Source of the DNA: Leptospiraceae bacterium
Lineage (GTDB): Bacteria; Spirochaetota; Leptospiria; Leptospirales; Leptospiraceae
Reading direction: 5' to 3'
NCBI GenBank assembly: GCA_022402465.1
Contig: JAKRSH010000022.1
Coordinates: forward strand, 1 to 64,000
Length of the DNA: 64,000 bases
The translations under genes were made by a program, and so were the position numbers. Position 1 is the stretch's first letter, and each line of letters begins with the position of its first letter. Below the pieces are notes generated by a model. That model did no database searches and had not been told where the DNA came from. It saw nothing but the letters and a program-made list of their open reading frames with translations. This document shows positions 1-8,701 of the stretch, piece after piece.

Positions 1-1740
1 AAATCTAAGGATTCCATTCTTAAAAATCGAATTGAATTTTTGCGATTAGAAATTGGTGGAAATAATTTATCAATCACTGATAAGACCTTCTTTCGATCTA
101 TCCAAGGTGAAGAGAATAGAGGCTTTAGGTTTCGTAACCCTGTAGATCTTGAAATTGATGAAGAGGGAAATATTTATATTTTATCCTTTGGAACGACTAA
201 CTTAGTTAAGTTAGATCCTAATTTTAATCCTGTTTGGGTAAGCCAAGGTGGATTTGCTCGTCAAATGAAAGGACCTGTAGCTATGGATTACTACAAGGGC
301 TTATTTTATGTAGCAGACTTCCCTTCTGATTTTATCTATATTTTTAATAAAAAAGGAATCTTTCAATCCCGAATTGGAGAAACGGGATCTGGCCTAAATC
401 AATTCCGGGGACCATCAGGAATTACAAGAGATAATCAAGGAAATTTATATATCTCAGATTTAGGGAATCACAGAATTTTAAAATGGTCCTCTAAATTAGA
501 ACCACTATTTGCATTTGGAAATTCTGGCAAAGGTGCTATGGAGTTCCCTTCCGGTTTAAATTTTCATAAAAACAATTTATATGCCATAGACAAAAAACAA
601 AAACGCATAGTGATCTTTGACCAAGAAGGAAATTATTTAAATGAAATTAAATCCGATCTTTTTAAAAAACCTCGTTCTTTAGAATTTATTCATGACCAGA
701 TTTATGTTTCCGATGAAATTGCAGGTTTACTTATGTACAACCCAGAAAATGATTCTTGGAAAAAGCTAGAAAAGTTTAAGGATGGTAAAGGCAAAATTAG
801 GAATGTTGACAGACCTTTTTCATCAAAACTCGATAATTATGGATATCTATTCTTATCAGATAACAACCGTCATAGGATTGATATTTTTGCACCTAAGACA
901 TATTTGCTTTCTAACTTAGGCCTTGAAGTAGAAAAAGTGGATACTAGCTATTTCCCAAGTATTGCAATCTACCTTAGAGTTAAAAGTAGGAGACAACAAG
1001 ATATCCTTGGATTAAAAAGAGAAGATTTTCATTTAGTAGAAAACCAAAATGATAAATTTCTTATTGATTTGAAAAGTCTTAGAACAATAGATAATAAAAT
1101 TACAGTTTCACTCGCTTTTGAGAATTCAAATTCTTTTCATAATAATCTAACTTTATTCCAAAACCAACTTGAAAGTTTTTTTGAAAAACTTACTAAAAAT
1201 GATCGCATAGAATTATTTCGATCAGGGAAAGACGCGACAAAAATTCTTCCCTACACCTTTTCCAAAAATACAATCTACCATGCGATGCGAACTTCTACAC
1301 CTGAGAATACAAGCTATCCTGGAAAGGCTATTCACTCAGCCATACAAAATCTTACTCATGAAATAGGTCCTAGAGCCGTAATCTATTTGAGCTCTGGTGA
1401 AGTTCCCTACTCTTCCAAACAATACCCCCTTCAATCTTTAGTTCAATTTGCAAAAGTAAATGGAATTCAAATCTATCCTATTCTTTTGAATCAACCTGAT
1501 CCAGAGGATGAATCTTGGAAATACCTAGCAGAAGAAACGGGCGGTCAAATTTCCATAATCCGCAATGGCGATGATGATAACCTTTATGATTCTATCAAGT
1601 CAAAACTTGATCTTCGTTATGTGGTTTCATACGAAACTGAAGTTAAATCTTTCCTTAGCGAAAAGTGGATACCATTTAATCTCGATGTAAAATATAGAGA
1701 TTTTGGTGGAAGGACCCAAGGAGGATATTTTGTTCCATAA
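1..1740 (+). CDS. NHL-repeat beta-propeller protein with C-terminal VWA-like domain (5' end outside window)
   Basis: The reading frame is open from base 1, so the true start lies upstream and about 579 codons are visible. The first half carries repeated NHL-type blades built around G-x-x-x-V/I-x-D followed by N-x-R-I, for example GNLYISDLGNHRILKW and GYLFLSDNNRHRIDIF, typical of a six-bladed propeller. The second half (from about residue 310) looks like a von Willebrand A fold, but the metal-binding DxSxS is degraded to ENSNS, so metal binding is doubtful. The 3' end holds the ribosome-binding site of the next gene, so the two are probably cotranscribed and coupled. Likely exported or surface-associated, though the N-terminus cannot be seen. 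The function is unknown; a binding or scaffold role is inferred. Confidence 0.75.
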   Translation, partial: KSKDSILKNRIEFLRLEIGGNNLSITDKTFFRSIQGEENRGFRFRNPVDLEIDEEGNIYILSFGTTNLVKLDPNFNPVWVSQGGFARQMKGPVAMDYYKGLFYVADFPSDFIYIFNKKGIFQSRIGETGSGLNQFRGPSGITRDNQGNLYISDLGNHRILKWSSKLEPLFAFGNSGKGAMEFPSGLNFHKNNLYAIDKKQKRIVIFDQEGNYLNEIKSDLFKKPRSLEFIHDQIYVSDEIAGLLMYNPENDSWKKLEKFKDGKGKIRNVDRPFSSKLDNYGYLFLSDNNRHRIDIFAPKTYLLSNLGLEVEKVDTSYFPSIAIYLRVKSRRQQDILGLKREDFHLVENQNDKFLIDLKSLRTIDNKITVSLAFENSNSFHNNLTLFQNQLESFFEKLTKNDRIELFRSGKDATKILPYTFSKNTIYHAMRTSTPENTSYPGKAIHSAIQNLTHEIGPRAVIYLSSGEVPYSSKQYPLQSLVQFAKVNGIQIYPILLNQPDPEDESWKYLAEETGGQISIIRNGDDDNLYDSIKSKLDLRYVVSYETEVKSFLSEKWIPFNLDVKYRDFGGRTQGGYFVP

Positions 1741-3763
1741 TATTTTAAAATATACACATGTATTTTCTGAAAGTTCTTTTCAGACAATAGCATTTATTCT
1801 TATTTTTTGTTTCATTGCAAACGATTTGTACTCAATGGAAACAATTGAAGAAATCCAGGAAGGCAATCGCCTTTACGAACAAGGAAATTATAAAAAAGCA
1901 TTAATTCATTTTTTACAAGCAAAACAACAAAATCCTAACTCTGTAAAAGCTTTGATTGGATTTGGAAAAGCCTCTCTCGCCTTAGGCTCAATAAGTGATG
2001 CAAGGATTTCTTTTGAAAAATGTCTTAAACTTGAGCCTAATGATCCTGAAGCCATTGCTGGGCTTGGACGAGTCCTTGTTCAAGAGAATAAATTCAATGA
2101 ATCAAGAAATTTTTTAGAAACCTCACTCAAATCTAAAACCAACAATCCAATCATTCACCTTGCTTTAGCTGAAACTTTTCAAGCGATGGGAAAACCAGAA
2201 TTAGCCATTCATAAATTGGAAACATTCTCCAAGAAAATGGAATTAGATTACAATCTTCAAGAAAGATTAGCGTATTTGTATCTTTCAGTGAATCAATTTG
2301 AAAAGGTGAATGGCATTGCAGAGACACTGATCTATAAAAATCCAGATAGATACCAAGGATTCTTACTGAAAGGAAAATACTTTACTTATCTCTGCTATGA
2401 CTCTGATCCATCTTCTAAGGAAAGTCAAAACTATTTCCAAAGAGGAATCTCTGCCTTCGACAACGCTTTAACTCTTTCTCCAGACAATTTAGAAATTAAC
2501 CATTGGAAGGCTAAACTTTATATTTGGAAGGGAAGAGAAGAAAAAAAAGAAGCTGTAAATCTTTTAAAACAGATACTTAAAGCAGATAGCTTAAATAAAA
2601 ATGCAATGGTTAGTCTTGCTTCATTATTGACCGAACAAAATAATCTTAGTTCAGAAGATACCCAACTTGCTATAAGTCTTTGGAAAAATGCACTTAATCT
2701 ACTGGATACAGATGAGATAATAAGATATGGTGCAGAAAATTTTGCAATCAGACACCTTCCTGAGGAATCTCCTCTTCGTAAATCATTAGGTAAGTATAGA
2801 ATAGAGAGACATAGAGCTGAAGTGAACTCCTTATACTATGAATCTTCTTTATTTCACCTTTGGCGTGCAAAAGATTTGAGTCCTCATTCTCCAGTTACAG
2901 AAGCTCTTCTTGAATCTCATTATTCCAAGACAGGTGATAGCCCCAATTACATTAACACATTACTACGCTTACTTAAGGAAGATCCGAGCAATTATAAAAT
3001 TCAAAACAGATTAGAAAAAGCAGTGCTAAGAGCCAAAAAATCAATTGAATATAAGGAAGCTTATTTATTTCCCGAAGGTCCTGGTCTTGGTTTTCAAAAT
3101 CCTTCCACTAGTCCCAAGGTCTTAGTATTGGATTTCAAACCCAACTCTGGCATTCAATCTATTATCTCTTCAGGTCACCTTCTCCAATCTGCCATCAAAT
3201 TGGTGCTAAATCAAACCAATGGAATTCGCGTGGCAAGCCAAGAGGAAGAAAAATCTCTACGAGATTTATTAGAGTCTAGAAATAAATCCTCTTGGAATCC
3301 TTATCATAGTTCTATATATTTCGATTTGAATGAAACTTCCTTGTACCCAACCGATATAAGATTCCTAATTTTTGGAAAGTTAAATGAAGACGAGAATTCC
3401 ATTCAAGTAGAATTTCAGTCCTATGATAGATTAACTGGTAAATATTCTGAATCAATTAAGATTCGAGGAAAAGGAAGAGGCTCCCTATCATATATAACAT
3501 CTTCTTTTGTTGAAAAATTTAAGAGTTTATACCCTATTGAGGGTCAAATTCTGAAAATGAAAAATAATGGAGTTGTTGTGAACTTAGGAAAAAACAATGG
3601 ATTGAATCCTAATTCCGTTGTAGAATTCTATAGAGGAAAGAAGTCCTTAGGTTATTCCAAGATACTTGAGTTAGGTGATTATATTTCTATTGTTCAACCC
3701 GAACTTAGAGACTGGGAAAGGGAATTTGCAACAGGTGAAAAAGTTAGAGTTAGGAAACCTTAG
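1730..3763 (+). CDS. TPR-repeat exported protein with CsgG/FlgT-like C-terminal region
   Basis: 677 aa. I place the start at TTG 1730 because AAGGAGG lies 5-6 bases before it; this gives an N-terminus with a hydrophobic segment (IAFILIFCFIANDLYS) resembling a signal peptide or anchor. The frame also allows TTG 1703, but that has no good ribosome-binding site. Residues about 40-440 form tandem tetratricopeptide repeats (A-x-x-x-Y/F, N-P-x repeats). From about 465 a CsgG-like segment (PKVLVLDFKPNSG) is followed at the end by a small beta domain (EGQILKMKNNGVVVNLGKNN and onward) like the C-terminal domain of FlgT-type proteins. It overlaps the upstream gene by 11 bp and converges with the next gene by 14 bp. 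An envelope scaffold role is inferred. Confidence 0.75.
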   Translation: MFHNILKYTHVFSESSFQTIAFILIFCFIANDLYSMETIEEIQEGNRLYEQGNYKKALIHFLQAKQQNPNSVKALIGFGKASLALGSISDARISFEKCLKLEPNDPEAIAGLGRVLVQENKFNESRNFLETSLKSKTNNPIIHLALAETFQAMGKPELAIHKLETFSKKMELDYNLQERLAYLYLSVNQFEKVNGIAETLIYKNPDRYQGFLLKGKYFTYLCYDSDPSSKESQNYFQRGISAFDNALTLSPDNLEINHWKAKLYIWKGREEKKEAVNLLKQILKADSLNKNAMVSLASLLTEQNNLSSEDTQLAISLWKNALNLLDTDEIIRYGAENFAIRHLPEESPLRKSLGKYRIERHRAEVNSLYYESSLFHLWRAKDLSPHSPVTEALLESHYSKTGDSPNYINTLLRLLKEDPSNYKIQNRLEKAVLRAKKSIEYKEAYLFPEGPGLGFQNPSTSPKVLVLDFKPNSGIQSIISSGHLLQSAIKLVLNQTNGIRVASQEEEKSLRDLLESRNKSSWNPYHSSIYFDLNETSLYPTDIRFLIFGKLNEDENSIQVEFQSYDRLTGKYSESIKIRGKGRGSLSYITSSFVEKFKSLYPIEGQILKMKNNGVVVNLGKNNGLNPNSVVEFYRGKKSLGYSKILELGDYISIVQPELRDWEREFATGEKVRVRKP

Positions 3764-4376
3764 AATTGATTCTAAGAGGTCTAGGCAAGCTTTCCAAATA
3801 ATTTAAAATACATTCTGAAACTTTTTCTTCAAAAATTGACCAAGATTTAGATTTATTTAATTCTATTTGAATTTTGTAGCTTTCAATGTAGATTGACTCT
3901 ATTGCTTTTATCTTAAAAAGGCTATCGATTAATAAGGGTTTCTGAACATCTTCTGATCTCTCCCAGGCTCCATACCTTAGCTCCGATTCTTCAGAAAGAA
4001 TTTTCTTATTAGATTCAAAGATTAGAATATGGGCATTTGGACTTAACTTCACATTAAGATCAATACGCGGGTATACTAAAAAATTTCCTTTAGCATCTAA
4101 ATCAACTCCGCATCCTTCTAAAATTTCCTTGGAGTTCTTTCGAAAATGAATTGGAATTCCATCTTGGTAATCTTTTGGATGATTAGATTCAAGTTTATCA
4201 AATCCTACTTGGACAAGACCCTTTCCTTTTTTATCTCGAATCACTTGAAACACTAAACCCGACTCTTGTGGTAGAGTTTTTAAATGTTCGATTAAGAACT
4301 GCAATGCCTTCTCTGAAAAAAATAAAATATCTTTCTTCTTTTCTTTCTTAAAAAAACGTTTTAACCATTGAAGCAT
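3750..4376 (-). CDS. Degenerate HesB/IscA-like plus Nfu_N-like protein
   Basis: 208 aa, ATG start. After a basic N-terminus (KRFFKKEKKK), residues about 20-120 follow the layout of the A-type iron-sulfur carrier fold: a helix ALQFLIEHLK, strands, then GIPIHF, an LEGCGVDLD turn and FLVYPRIDL. Residues about 147-196 read like the Nfu/NifU N-terminal domain (LFKIKAIESIYIESYKIQIE, then SWSIFEEKVSECILNYL). Only two cysteines are present (89 and 189), and neither sits where IscA-type carriers hold their cluster ligands. Cluster carriage is therefore unlikely, and a regulatory or assembly-partner role is only a guess. The start region faces the SRPBCC gene on the other strand. Confidence 0.55.
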   Translation of the reverse strand: MLQWLKRFFKKEKKKDILFFSEKALQFLIEHLKTLPQESGLVFQVIRDKKGKGLVQVGFDKLESNHPKDYQDGIPIHFRKNSKEILEGCGVDLDAKGNFLVYPRIDLNVKLSPNAHILIFESNKKILSEESELRYGAWERSEDVQKPLLIDSLFKIKAIESIYIESYKIQIELNKSKSWSIFEEKVSECILNYLESLPRPLRINSKVS

Positions 4377-4391
4377 AAGTCTATATCCTAT

Positions 4392-4874
4392 ATGGATAGT
4401 ATTTCTACCTTTGTGTGTAAGTCTAGATTTTCTACCTCAGTAGAAAATTTGTTCCAGTTCCATGAGTCATCTCTTGGTTTTGATTCTCTAGTTGGCTCTG
4501 TTCCAGGGATAGAAGTCCTTAAAAAGCCTAAATCCTTAGCTGTGAATGAAATGGCTATTATGAAAATTCCGATTGTACCCTTGGTCAAAGTGAAATGGAT
4601 CGCAAAACATACTCTCTACGAAAAGAATCGAATATTCCAAGACATTCAAGTGCAAGGACCGTTTAAAGTTTTTATTCATTCTCATAAATTTCAAAGTGAG
4701 GCAGAGAATTCCATCTTGGAAGATAAGATAGAATTTAAGGCTGCCTTTCCTTTTATTTCAAAATTTATTGTGGCTTTCCTGCTGAGACAACAGTTCAAAA
4801 ATCGACATAAAATAACTGCCCAGGCACTGGGTGTGGAATTCCAAACTTTGGCCTGTGGACTTAGTAAGACTTAG
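4392..4874 (+). CDS. SRPBCC (START-like) family protein
   Basis: 160 aa from ATG 4392; an upstream in-frame TTG at 4368 would overlap the divergent gene and is less likely. The sequence follows the SRPBCC/cyclase-dehydrase pattern: an N-terminal strand with FVCKSRFSTSVENLFQFHES, a central W-I-A-K-H strand, then F-Q-D-I-Q-V-Q-G-P-F-K and H-S-H-K-F in the positions where members carry D-x-Q-x-x-G-P-F-x-x-W-x-H-x-H-x-F. Such proteins form a hydrophobic ligand-binding cavity; the ligand is unknown. The gene is monocistronic and its 3' end overlaps mgsA by 4 bp in convergent orientation. The family call is fairly safe; the function is unknown. Confidence 0.65.
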   Translation: MDSISTFVCKSRFSTSVENLFQFHESSLGFDSLVGSVPGIEVLKKPKSLAVNEMAIMKIPIVPLVKVKWIAKHTLYEKNRIFQDIQVQGPFKVFIHSHKFQSEAENSILEDKIEFKAAFPFISKFIVAFLLRQQFKNRHKITAQALGVEFQTLACGLSKT

Positions 4875-5338
4875 ATTTTATTCTGTTCCACATTTGGTAG
4901 CCTGGATTCATAGTCTACAATTACTCGGTTGTAGGGTTCGTCCATCAAGCTGGATGAAATTACAAAATCAGCTGAGGATCGATTGCAGGCCATAGGAACG
5001 TTGTAAAGAACTGCAATTCGTAACAAAGCCTTCACATCAGGATCATGGGGCTGTGCCGTTAAGGGATCCCAGAAAAAAACCATAAAATCTATTTCGCCAG
5101 ATACAATTTTTGCACCAATTTGTTGGTCACCACCCAAGGGTCCCGATATGAAACGATGGACAGGAAGATCTGCCTTCTCCTGAATGATTTTTCCAGTTGT
5201 TCCTGTTGCAAACAATCTGTGCCTAGAAAGAGTTCCTCGATTGTATATCACCCATTCTAATAGATCTTTCTTACGGTTGTCATGAGCGATTAGAACAATG
5301 TTCTTAACCTTTTCCATTTTCTTGAGAGGTATGTTCAT
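4871..5338 (-). CDS. mgsA: Methylglyoxal synthase
   Basis: 155 aa, the usual length for the family. It converts dihydroxyacetone phosphate to methylglyoxal and phosphate in the cytoplasm, bypassing lower glycolysis when phosphate is short. Family landmarks are visible: the N-terminal IVLIAHD, the catalytic loop GPLGGDQQIG with the general-base Asp at about residue 71, FFWDPLTAQPHDPDVKALLR, and ACNRSSADF. The start is taken at ATG 5338; a TTG three codons upstream is possible. It is a single gene between convergent and divergent neighbours. Confident. Confidence 0.95.
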   Translation of the reverse strand: MNIPLKKMEKVKNIVLIAHDNRKKDLLEWVIYNRGTLSRHRLFATGTTGKIIQEKADLPVHRFISGPLGGDQQIGAKIVSGEIDFMVFFWDPLTAQPHDPDVKALLRIAVLYNVPMACNRSSADFVISSSLMDEPYNRVIVDYESRLPNVEQNKI

Positions 5339-5413
5339 AAGTACCAAATTGATGGATTTCGGGAATTAGGCAAGTTAAAGCTTTCAGAGAATCTACCGAA
5401 ATTAATAGAAGTT

Positions 5414-6190
5414 ATGGATCTAAAGAAATATTCTCTATTCCTTCTCCTTCTCTGTTTACCTACTTATGCTGAAAGTAAAAATAAAATTGAACTTTTGGTT
5501 CCTGACTCTAAGATTCCTGACTCTGGATGGGGCTCTTCCACTGAGACAATCAAAAATTTAGAAATTTTGGATTTTATCGATGAATCATCTTCCAAGAAAA
5601 AATTCAATGAATCTTTAGAAGACTATAAAACCGCTGTAGATATTTTCCGAAATACAGAGGATGCAGTTGAAAAGAAAAAAGAAGATTTTGAGATGGAAGT
5701 ACATCCAGAAGATAGATATGATTGGCAGAAGAAAGCAAGAGAAGAGTCACAAAACAAAGATTTAACGAAAATGACGAATGAGGGGAGGAACCAAGCCCTC
5801 CAATTCCTAGTTAGAGCTATGACTGCCCTAGATAAGGTTGAAAATCCCAAAGTCAAAGAAAGCAATGCTTACCTCGAATTAAAAGCTGGGATATACCGTG
5901 AGTATGCCAAACACCAATTTGCCTATAGAAACTATGGAGTCGTAGCTGATATCTTATCGAGATATATAGCCTTAGATGATAAGTTTAAAACAGAGAGTGA
6001 ACCGCACAGACTACTTGCTCATTGCTTTGAAAAAATGGAACTAGGCGCATCAAAAAATAAAAAAACCTTCATTGCTGAGGAATACAAAGAAAAGAAAAAA
6101 CAGCATATTCTTAGTTACGCAGAAGTTCAATATGGCAAAGACTCTAAAGAATATGAATCTATCTTTGAGAAAGTCATGAAAGATTATTAA
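5414..6190 (+). CDS. Exported helical protein, possibly flagellar-coiling-protein (FcpA/FcpB) related
   Basis: 258 aa, ATG start. A clear signal peptide (YSLFLLLLCLPTYAES) predicts export to the periplasm. The mature part is rich in charged helices, with a coiled-coil-like segment (about 65-120, rich in K and E) and TPR-like helix pairs in the C-terminal half (LELKAGIYREYAKHQF, HRLLAHCFEKMEL). The overall composition and exported helical-repeat layout recall the Leptospira flagellar sheath proteins FcpA and FcpB, but this rests on memory of the family and not on an alignment. It is shorter than those proteins (roughly 290-310 aa). It stands alone, convergent with the pseudo-receiver gene. Alternative: an unrelated periplasmic TPR protein. 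Confidence 0.5.
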   Translation: MDLKKYSLFLLLLCLPTYAESKNKIELLVPDSKIPDSGWGSSTETIKNLEILDFIDESSSKKKFNESLEDYKTAVDIFRNTEDAVEKKKEDFEMEVHPEDRYDWQKKAREESQNKDLTKMTNEGRNQALQFLVRAMTALDKVENPKVKESNAYLELKAGIYREYAKHQFAYRNYGVVADILSRYIALDDKFKTESEPHRLLAHCFEKMELGASKNKKTFIAEEYKEKKKQHILSYAEVQYGKDSKEYESIFEKVMKDY

Positions 6191-7021
6191 TCAAGATAAT
6201 CCTAATTGCTTTTTCAGTTTCTTATTTTCTTCTAATAGTTCTAAGATTTCTTTTTCGGTATAAGAAAAAAGTCTATCCTGGGCTTGGATGATTTTGTCCT
6301 GATTGATTTCTTCTACACGAGAATATTCTAAAGCTCTTTCCGTAGCCTTCTTTTCTTCTATGGCTGATTTTAATTCTTTCTCACGTAAGGCATCCAAAAG
6401 TTCTCCCGCCCGAATTCTTTCATGAAGTTCAATCAACTCCAAGTTTTTTAGTTCGTCCACTTTTTTCATAGCTAAATTGATTTCATCTTGGTTGATCTTA
6501 ACTTTTTCTTCATATTCTAAGATAGAAAGTAATGCTTCTGTTTCGTGCTCTTTAGATTCATACTCTTTGTGAGCAAGGGAAAATACACCTTCGAAAAATC
6601 CCACATTGGCAAGACAGCCATTTCCAATTTCCATAGCAGCATTTTTGTAAAATTCAACTTGGATGATCCTGTCCAAAATGATTCTCAATTCTCTTAGATG
6701 AATAGGATTTTCTAAGACTAAAAATTTTGATTTGGAAACTAATTCTTGGTTAAAAACTTCCGGATCATCAGGAGTGGAAAGAATAATAATGGAGATAAAA
6801 GGATGGAGTTCAAAATTTTTTAAAAATTTCTCTCTCAGATCTTTCCATTCCTTAGCGGTCACACGAAGGTAAAAAATATTAATTTCCTGGTCAGAAACAA
6901 CCAAGTCAGTCGCCTCCGATAAGGATAGATGTTTAAGTTCAATTGTTAATTTAGGATGTTTCCATATTTCAAGTGGAAATTTGTCCTTTGAGGATATATT
7001 CCAAATAACTGATTTCTTCAA
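6191..7021 (-). CDS. Pseudo-receiver domain plus coiled-coil protein
   Basis: 276 aa, starting at TTG 7021 behind AAGGAG with 8-base spacing. Residues about 5-125 resemble a CheY-type receiver: a late strand FISIIILSTPDDPE, then FLVLENPIHLRELRIILDRI where receivers normally have K-P-F. The usual phosphoacceptor context (a strand ending in D-x-x-x-P) and the conserved Lys are not evident, so phosphorylation is doubtful. Residues 150-276 form a long charged coiled coil ending in LLEENKKLKKQLG. It lies 84 bp downstream of lptF, and a perfect 12-bp palindrome sits in that gap. Probably a cytoplasmic protein-interaction module. Function unknown. Confidence 0.6.
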   Translation of the reverse strand: MKKSVIWNISSKDKFPLEIWKHPKLTIELKHLSLSEATDLVVSDQEINIFYLRVTAKEWKDLREKFLKNFELHPFISIIILSTPDDPEVFNQELVSKSKFLVLENPIHLRELRIILDRIIQVEFYKNAAMEIGNGCLANVGFFEGVFSLAHKEYESKEHETEALLSILEYEEKVKINQDEINLAMKKVDELKNLELIELHERIRAGELLDALREKELKSAIEEKKATERALEYSRVEEINQDKIIQAQDRLFSYTEKEILELLEENKKLKKQLGLS

Positions 7022-7064
7022 AATAAATTCTCCTTAGAATGAAACTATAGTTTGTAGAAATCTA

Positions 7065-7076
7065 TGAGAATTCTCA
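7065..7076. promoter_or_regulatory. 12-bp perfect palindrome upstream of the pseudo-receiver gene
   Basis: TGAGAATTCTCA forms an exact dyad 44 bases upstream of the TTG start at 7021, in the lptF-to-pseudo-receiver gap. It could be an operator or a chance palindrome; no second copy was noticed in the window by eye. Confidence 0.25.
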
Positions 7077-7105
7077 AACACTTTTTCATTAGATCGATGA
7101 AACAA

Positions 7106-8698
7106 TTAGCTTTTTTTATGTCTTTTTAGAATTGTAGACAATTTAAAAAATAAATTTTCCTTAACAATTGAGACTTTATCTATGAAATTTTGGATAGGTG
7201 CAGGAAATTTTGCATCTGTTCGAGTTATCATAATATAAAGAGAAATGCTAGCAATCACAAGATTAGCTGACCATGGACCTATCCAGTCTGGGACTCCTTC
7301 CTTGTAGGAAACTCCACTTCCAAAAATATAGAATAGGTAGTAGATTAATAAAAATACAACTGCCAAAGTGAAACTCATGCCCTTACCCGATCTTTTCACA
7401 ACTAATCCAAGTGGAAAGGAAAGAAAGAAGAATATTTGGCAGGAAATAGGGGTTGCGATTCTTTTATGGATTTCAACATTAAAGGATGTTAGAGTTTTTT
7501 TAGACTCAGTTAATAATTCATTCAATTGAGTAAATAGAGTTACTTGTTGTGTTAAATCGGAAGTGGAAGTTGAGTTATTGGAAGATGCCATGATCAAATC
7601 AATCTTCATTTTCTCTACCATTTGCTTCAGACCTCCAACTCCTTTAATCGAAATTCCATATTCTTTGAGAATTTCCAATCCAGGAATATTTTCTAAGCCT
7701 TCAGATTCTATACTATCTCTAACTTTAAACAACATGGGCATAGAAAATGTCTCAGGCTTTACATTAATTTGTAGAGTTGGTTTTTGCTCTTTTGCAGGAA
7801 CATTATAATCCATTTCACCATTTATAAAATTCGTTATAGTGAAACCAGTTTTCTCTTCATTCCATTCAATGATAAATCCATCTTGTAAGCGAATGGATTT
7901 TTCATAAACACCATTTTCGTTTAACTTCTCAACTAAGACTCCTTTCTTAGCATTGATGATCTGAACCATACGGGAACCACCCATGGGAATCACTAAATCA
8001 TTGAAACTGATAAAATCATTTCCTTCTGCAAAGACTTCCCATTCGCGAATTTGAACACCAAGAATGTCACCTGTGTCTTCATCTATCCCACCCGAATACA
8101 TGGTTCGACCTTTTTTCTCAAGTAACTCCTTGGTGGCGTCTCCACTGAACTGACCAGGACTTATTGCTAACAGTGGATTGTAAGTCATGATCCAGTTGTT
8201 AAAATCCTTCATCTTTCGAGTATTTTCCGGTCCAAGATAAAAATTTAAATAACCAACAAGACAGGTCATCAAAAAGCCAAAGAATAGAAAATTGAAATAA
8301 ATTCTAGGAAAGCTTATACCTGCAGACCTCATAGCAGTGATCTCAGAGTCACCTGAGAGTCTACCCGCGGCCATAATTCCACTCATAAGGCATGCCATGG
8401 GAATAGTCATAGGAAGTGTGTTGCCTAGTATATAACCGAGGTAATCCAGTAATTTGAAAAAGTCTATACCCTTACCTATAAACAAACCTATCATTTTCTG
8501 AATAGCAACTGCCATGAAGATCATAGTAAAAAAAGAAAGAGCAACTAAAAATGGACTAAGGATTTCTTTAAAAATATATAAATCTAGAATAGGTGGCTTT
8601 AAACGATAAAAAATACCTACTCTATCAGTGGAAACTGAAAAATCGGCAGGTAAATCTTTAACGGAAGATAGACGGACTTTTCTTAAATCATCCGCCAA
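7106..8698 (-). CDS. lptF: LptF/LptG family permease (LPS export)
   Basis: 530 aa, longer than typical LptF/G (about 360-400 aa) because of a larger periplasmic domain between the third and fourth membrane segments. LptF and LptG form the inner-membrane part of the ABC exporter that moves lipopolysaccharide to the outer membrane. Seen: a cytoplasmic N-terminus of about 35 residues, then [20 protein letters not shown] and two more N-terminal membrane segments, the [23 protein letters not shown] motif region, a beta-rich periplasmic stretch (about 160-390), and three C-terminal membrane segments. Only one copy is here, so LptF versus LptG is undecided. It follows miaB by 3 bp and is probably in one transcript. 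Confidence 0.85.
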   Translation of the reverse strand: MADDLRKVRLSSVKDLPADFSVSTDRVGIFYRLKPPILDLYIFKEILSPFLVALSFFTMIFMAVAIQKMIGLFIGKGIDFFKLLDYLGYILGNTLPMTIPMACLMSGIMAAGRLSGDSEITAMRSAGISFPRIYFNFLFFGFLMTCLVGYLNFYLGPENTRKMKDFNNWIMTYNPLLAISPGQFSGDATKELLEKKGRTMYSGGIDEDTGDILGVQIREWEVFAEGNDFISFNDLVIPMGGSRMVQIINAKKGVLVEKLNENGVYEKSIRLQDGFIIEWNEEKTGFTITNFINGEMDYNVPAKEQKPTLQINVKPETFSMPMLFKVRDSIESEGLENIPGLEILKEYGISIKGVGGLKQMVEKMKIDLIMASSNNSTSTSDLTQQVTLFTQLNELLTESKKTLTSFNVEIHKRIATPISCQIFFFLSFPLGLVVKRSGKGMSFTLAVVFLLIYYLFYIFGSGVSYKEGVPDWIGPWSANLVIASISLYIMITRTDAKFPAPIQNFIDKVSIVKENLFFKLSTILKRHKKS

Positions 8699-8701
8699 TC
8701 T

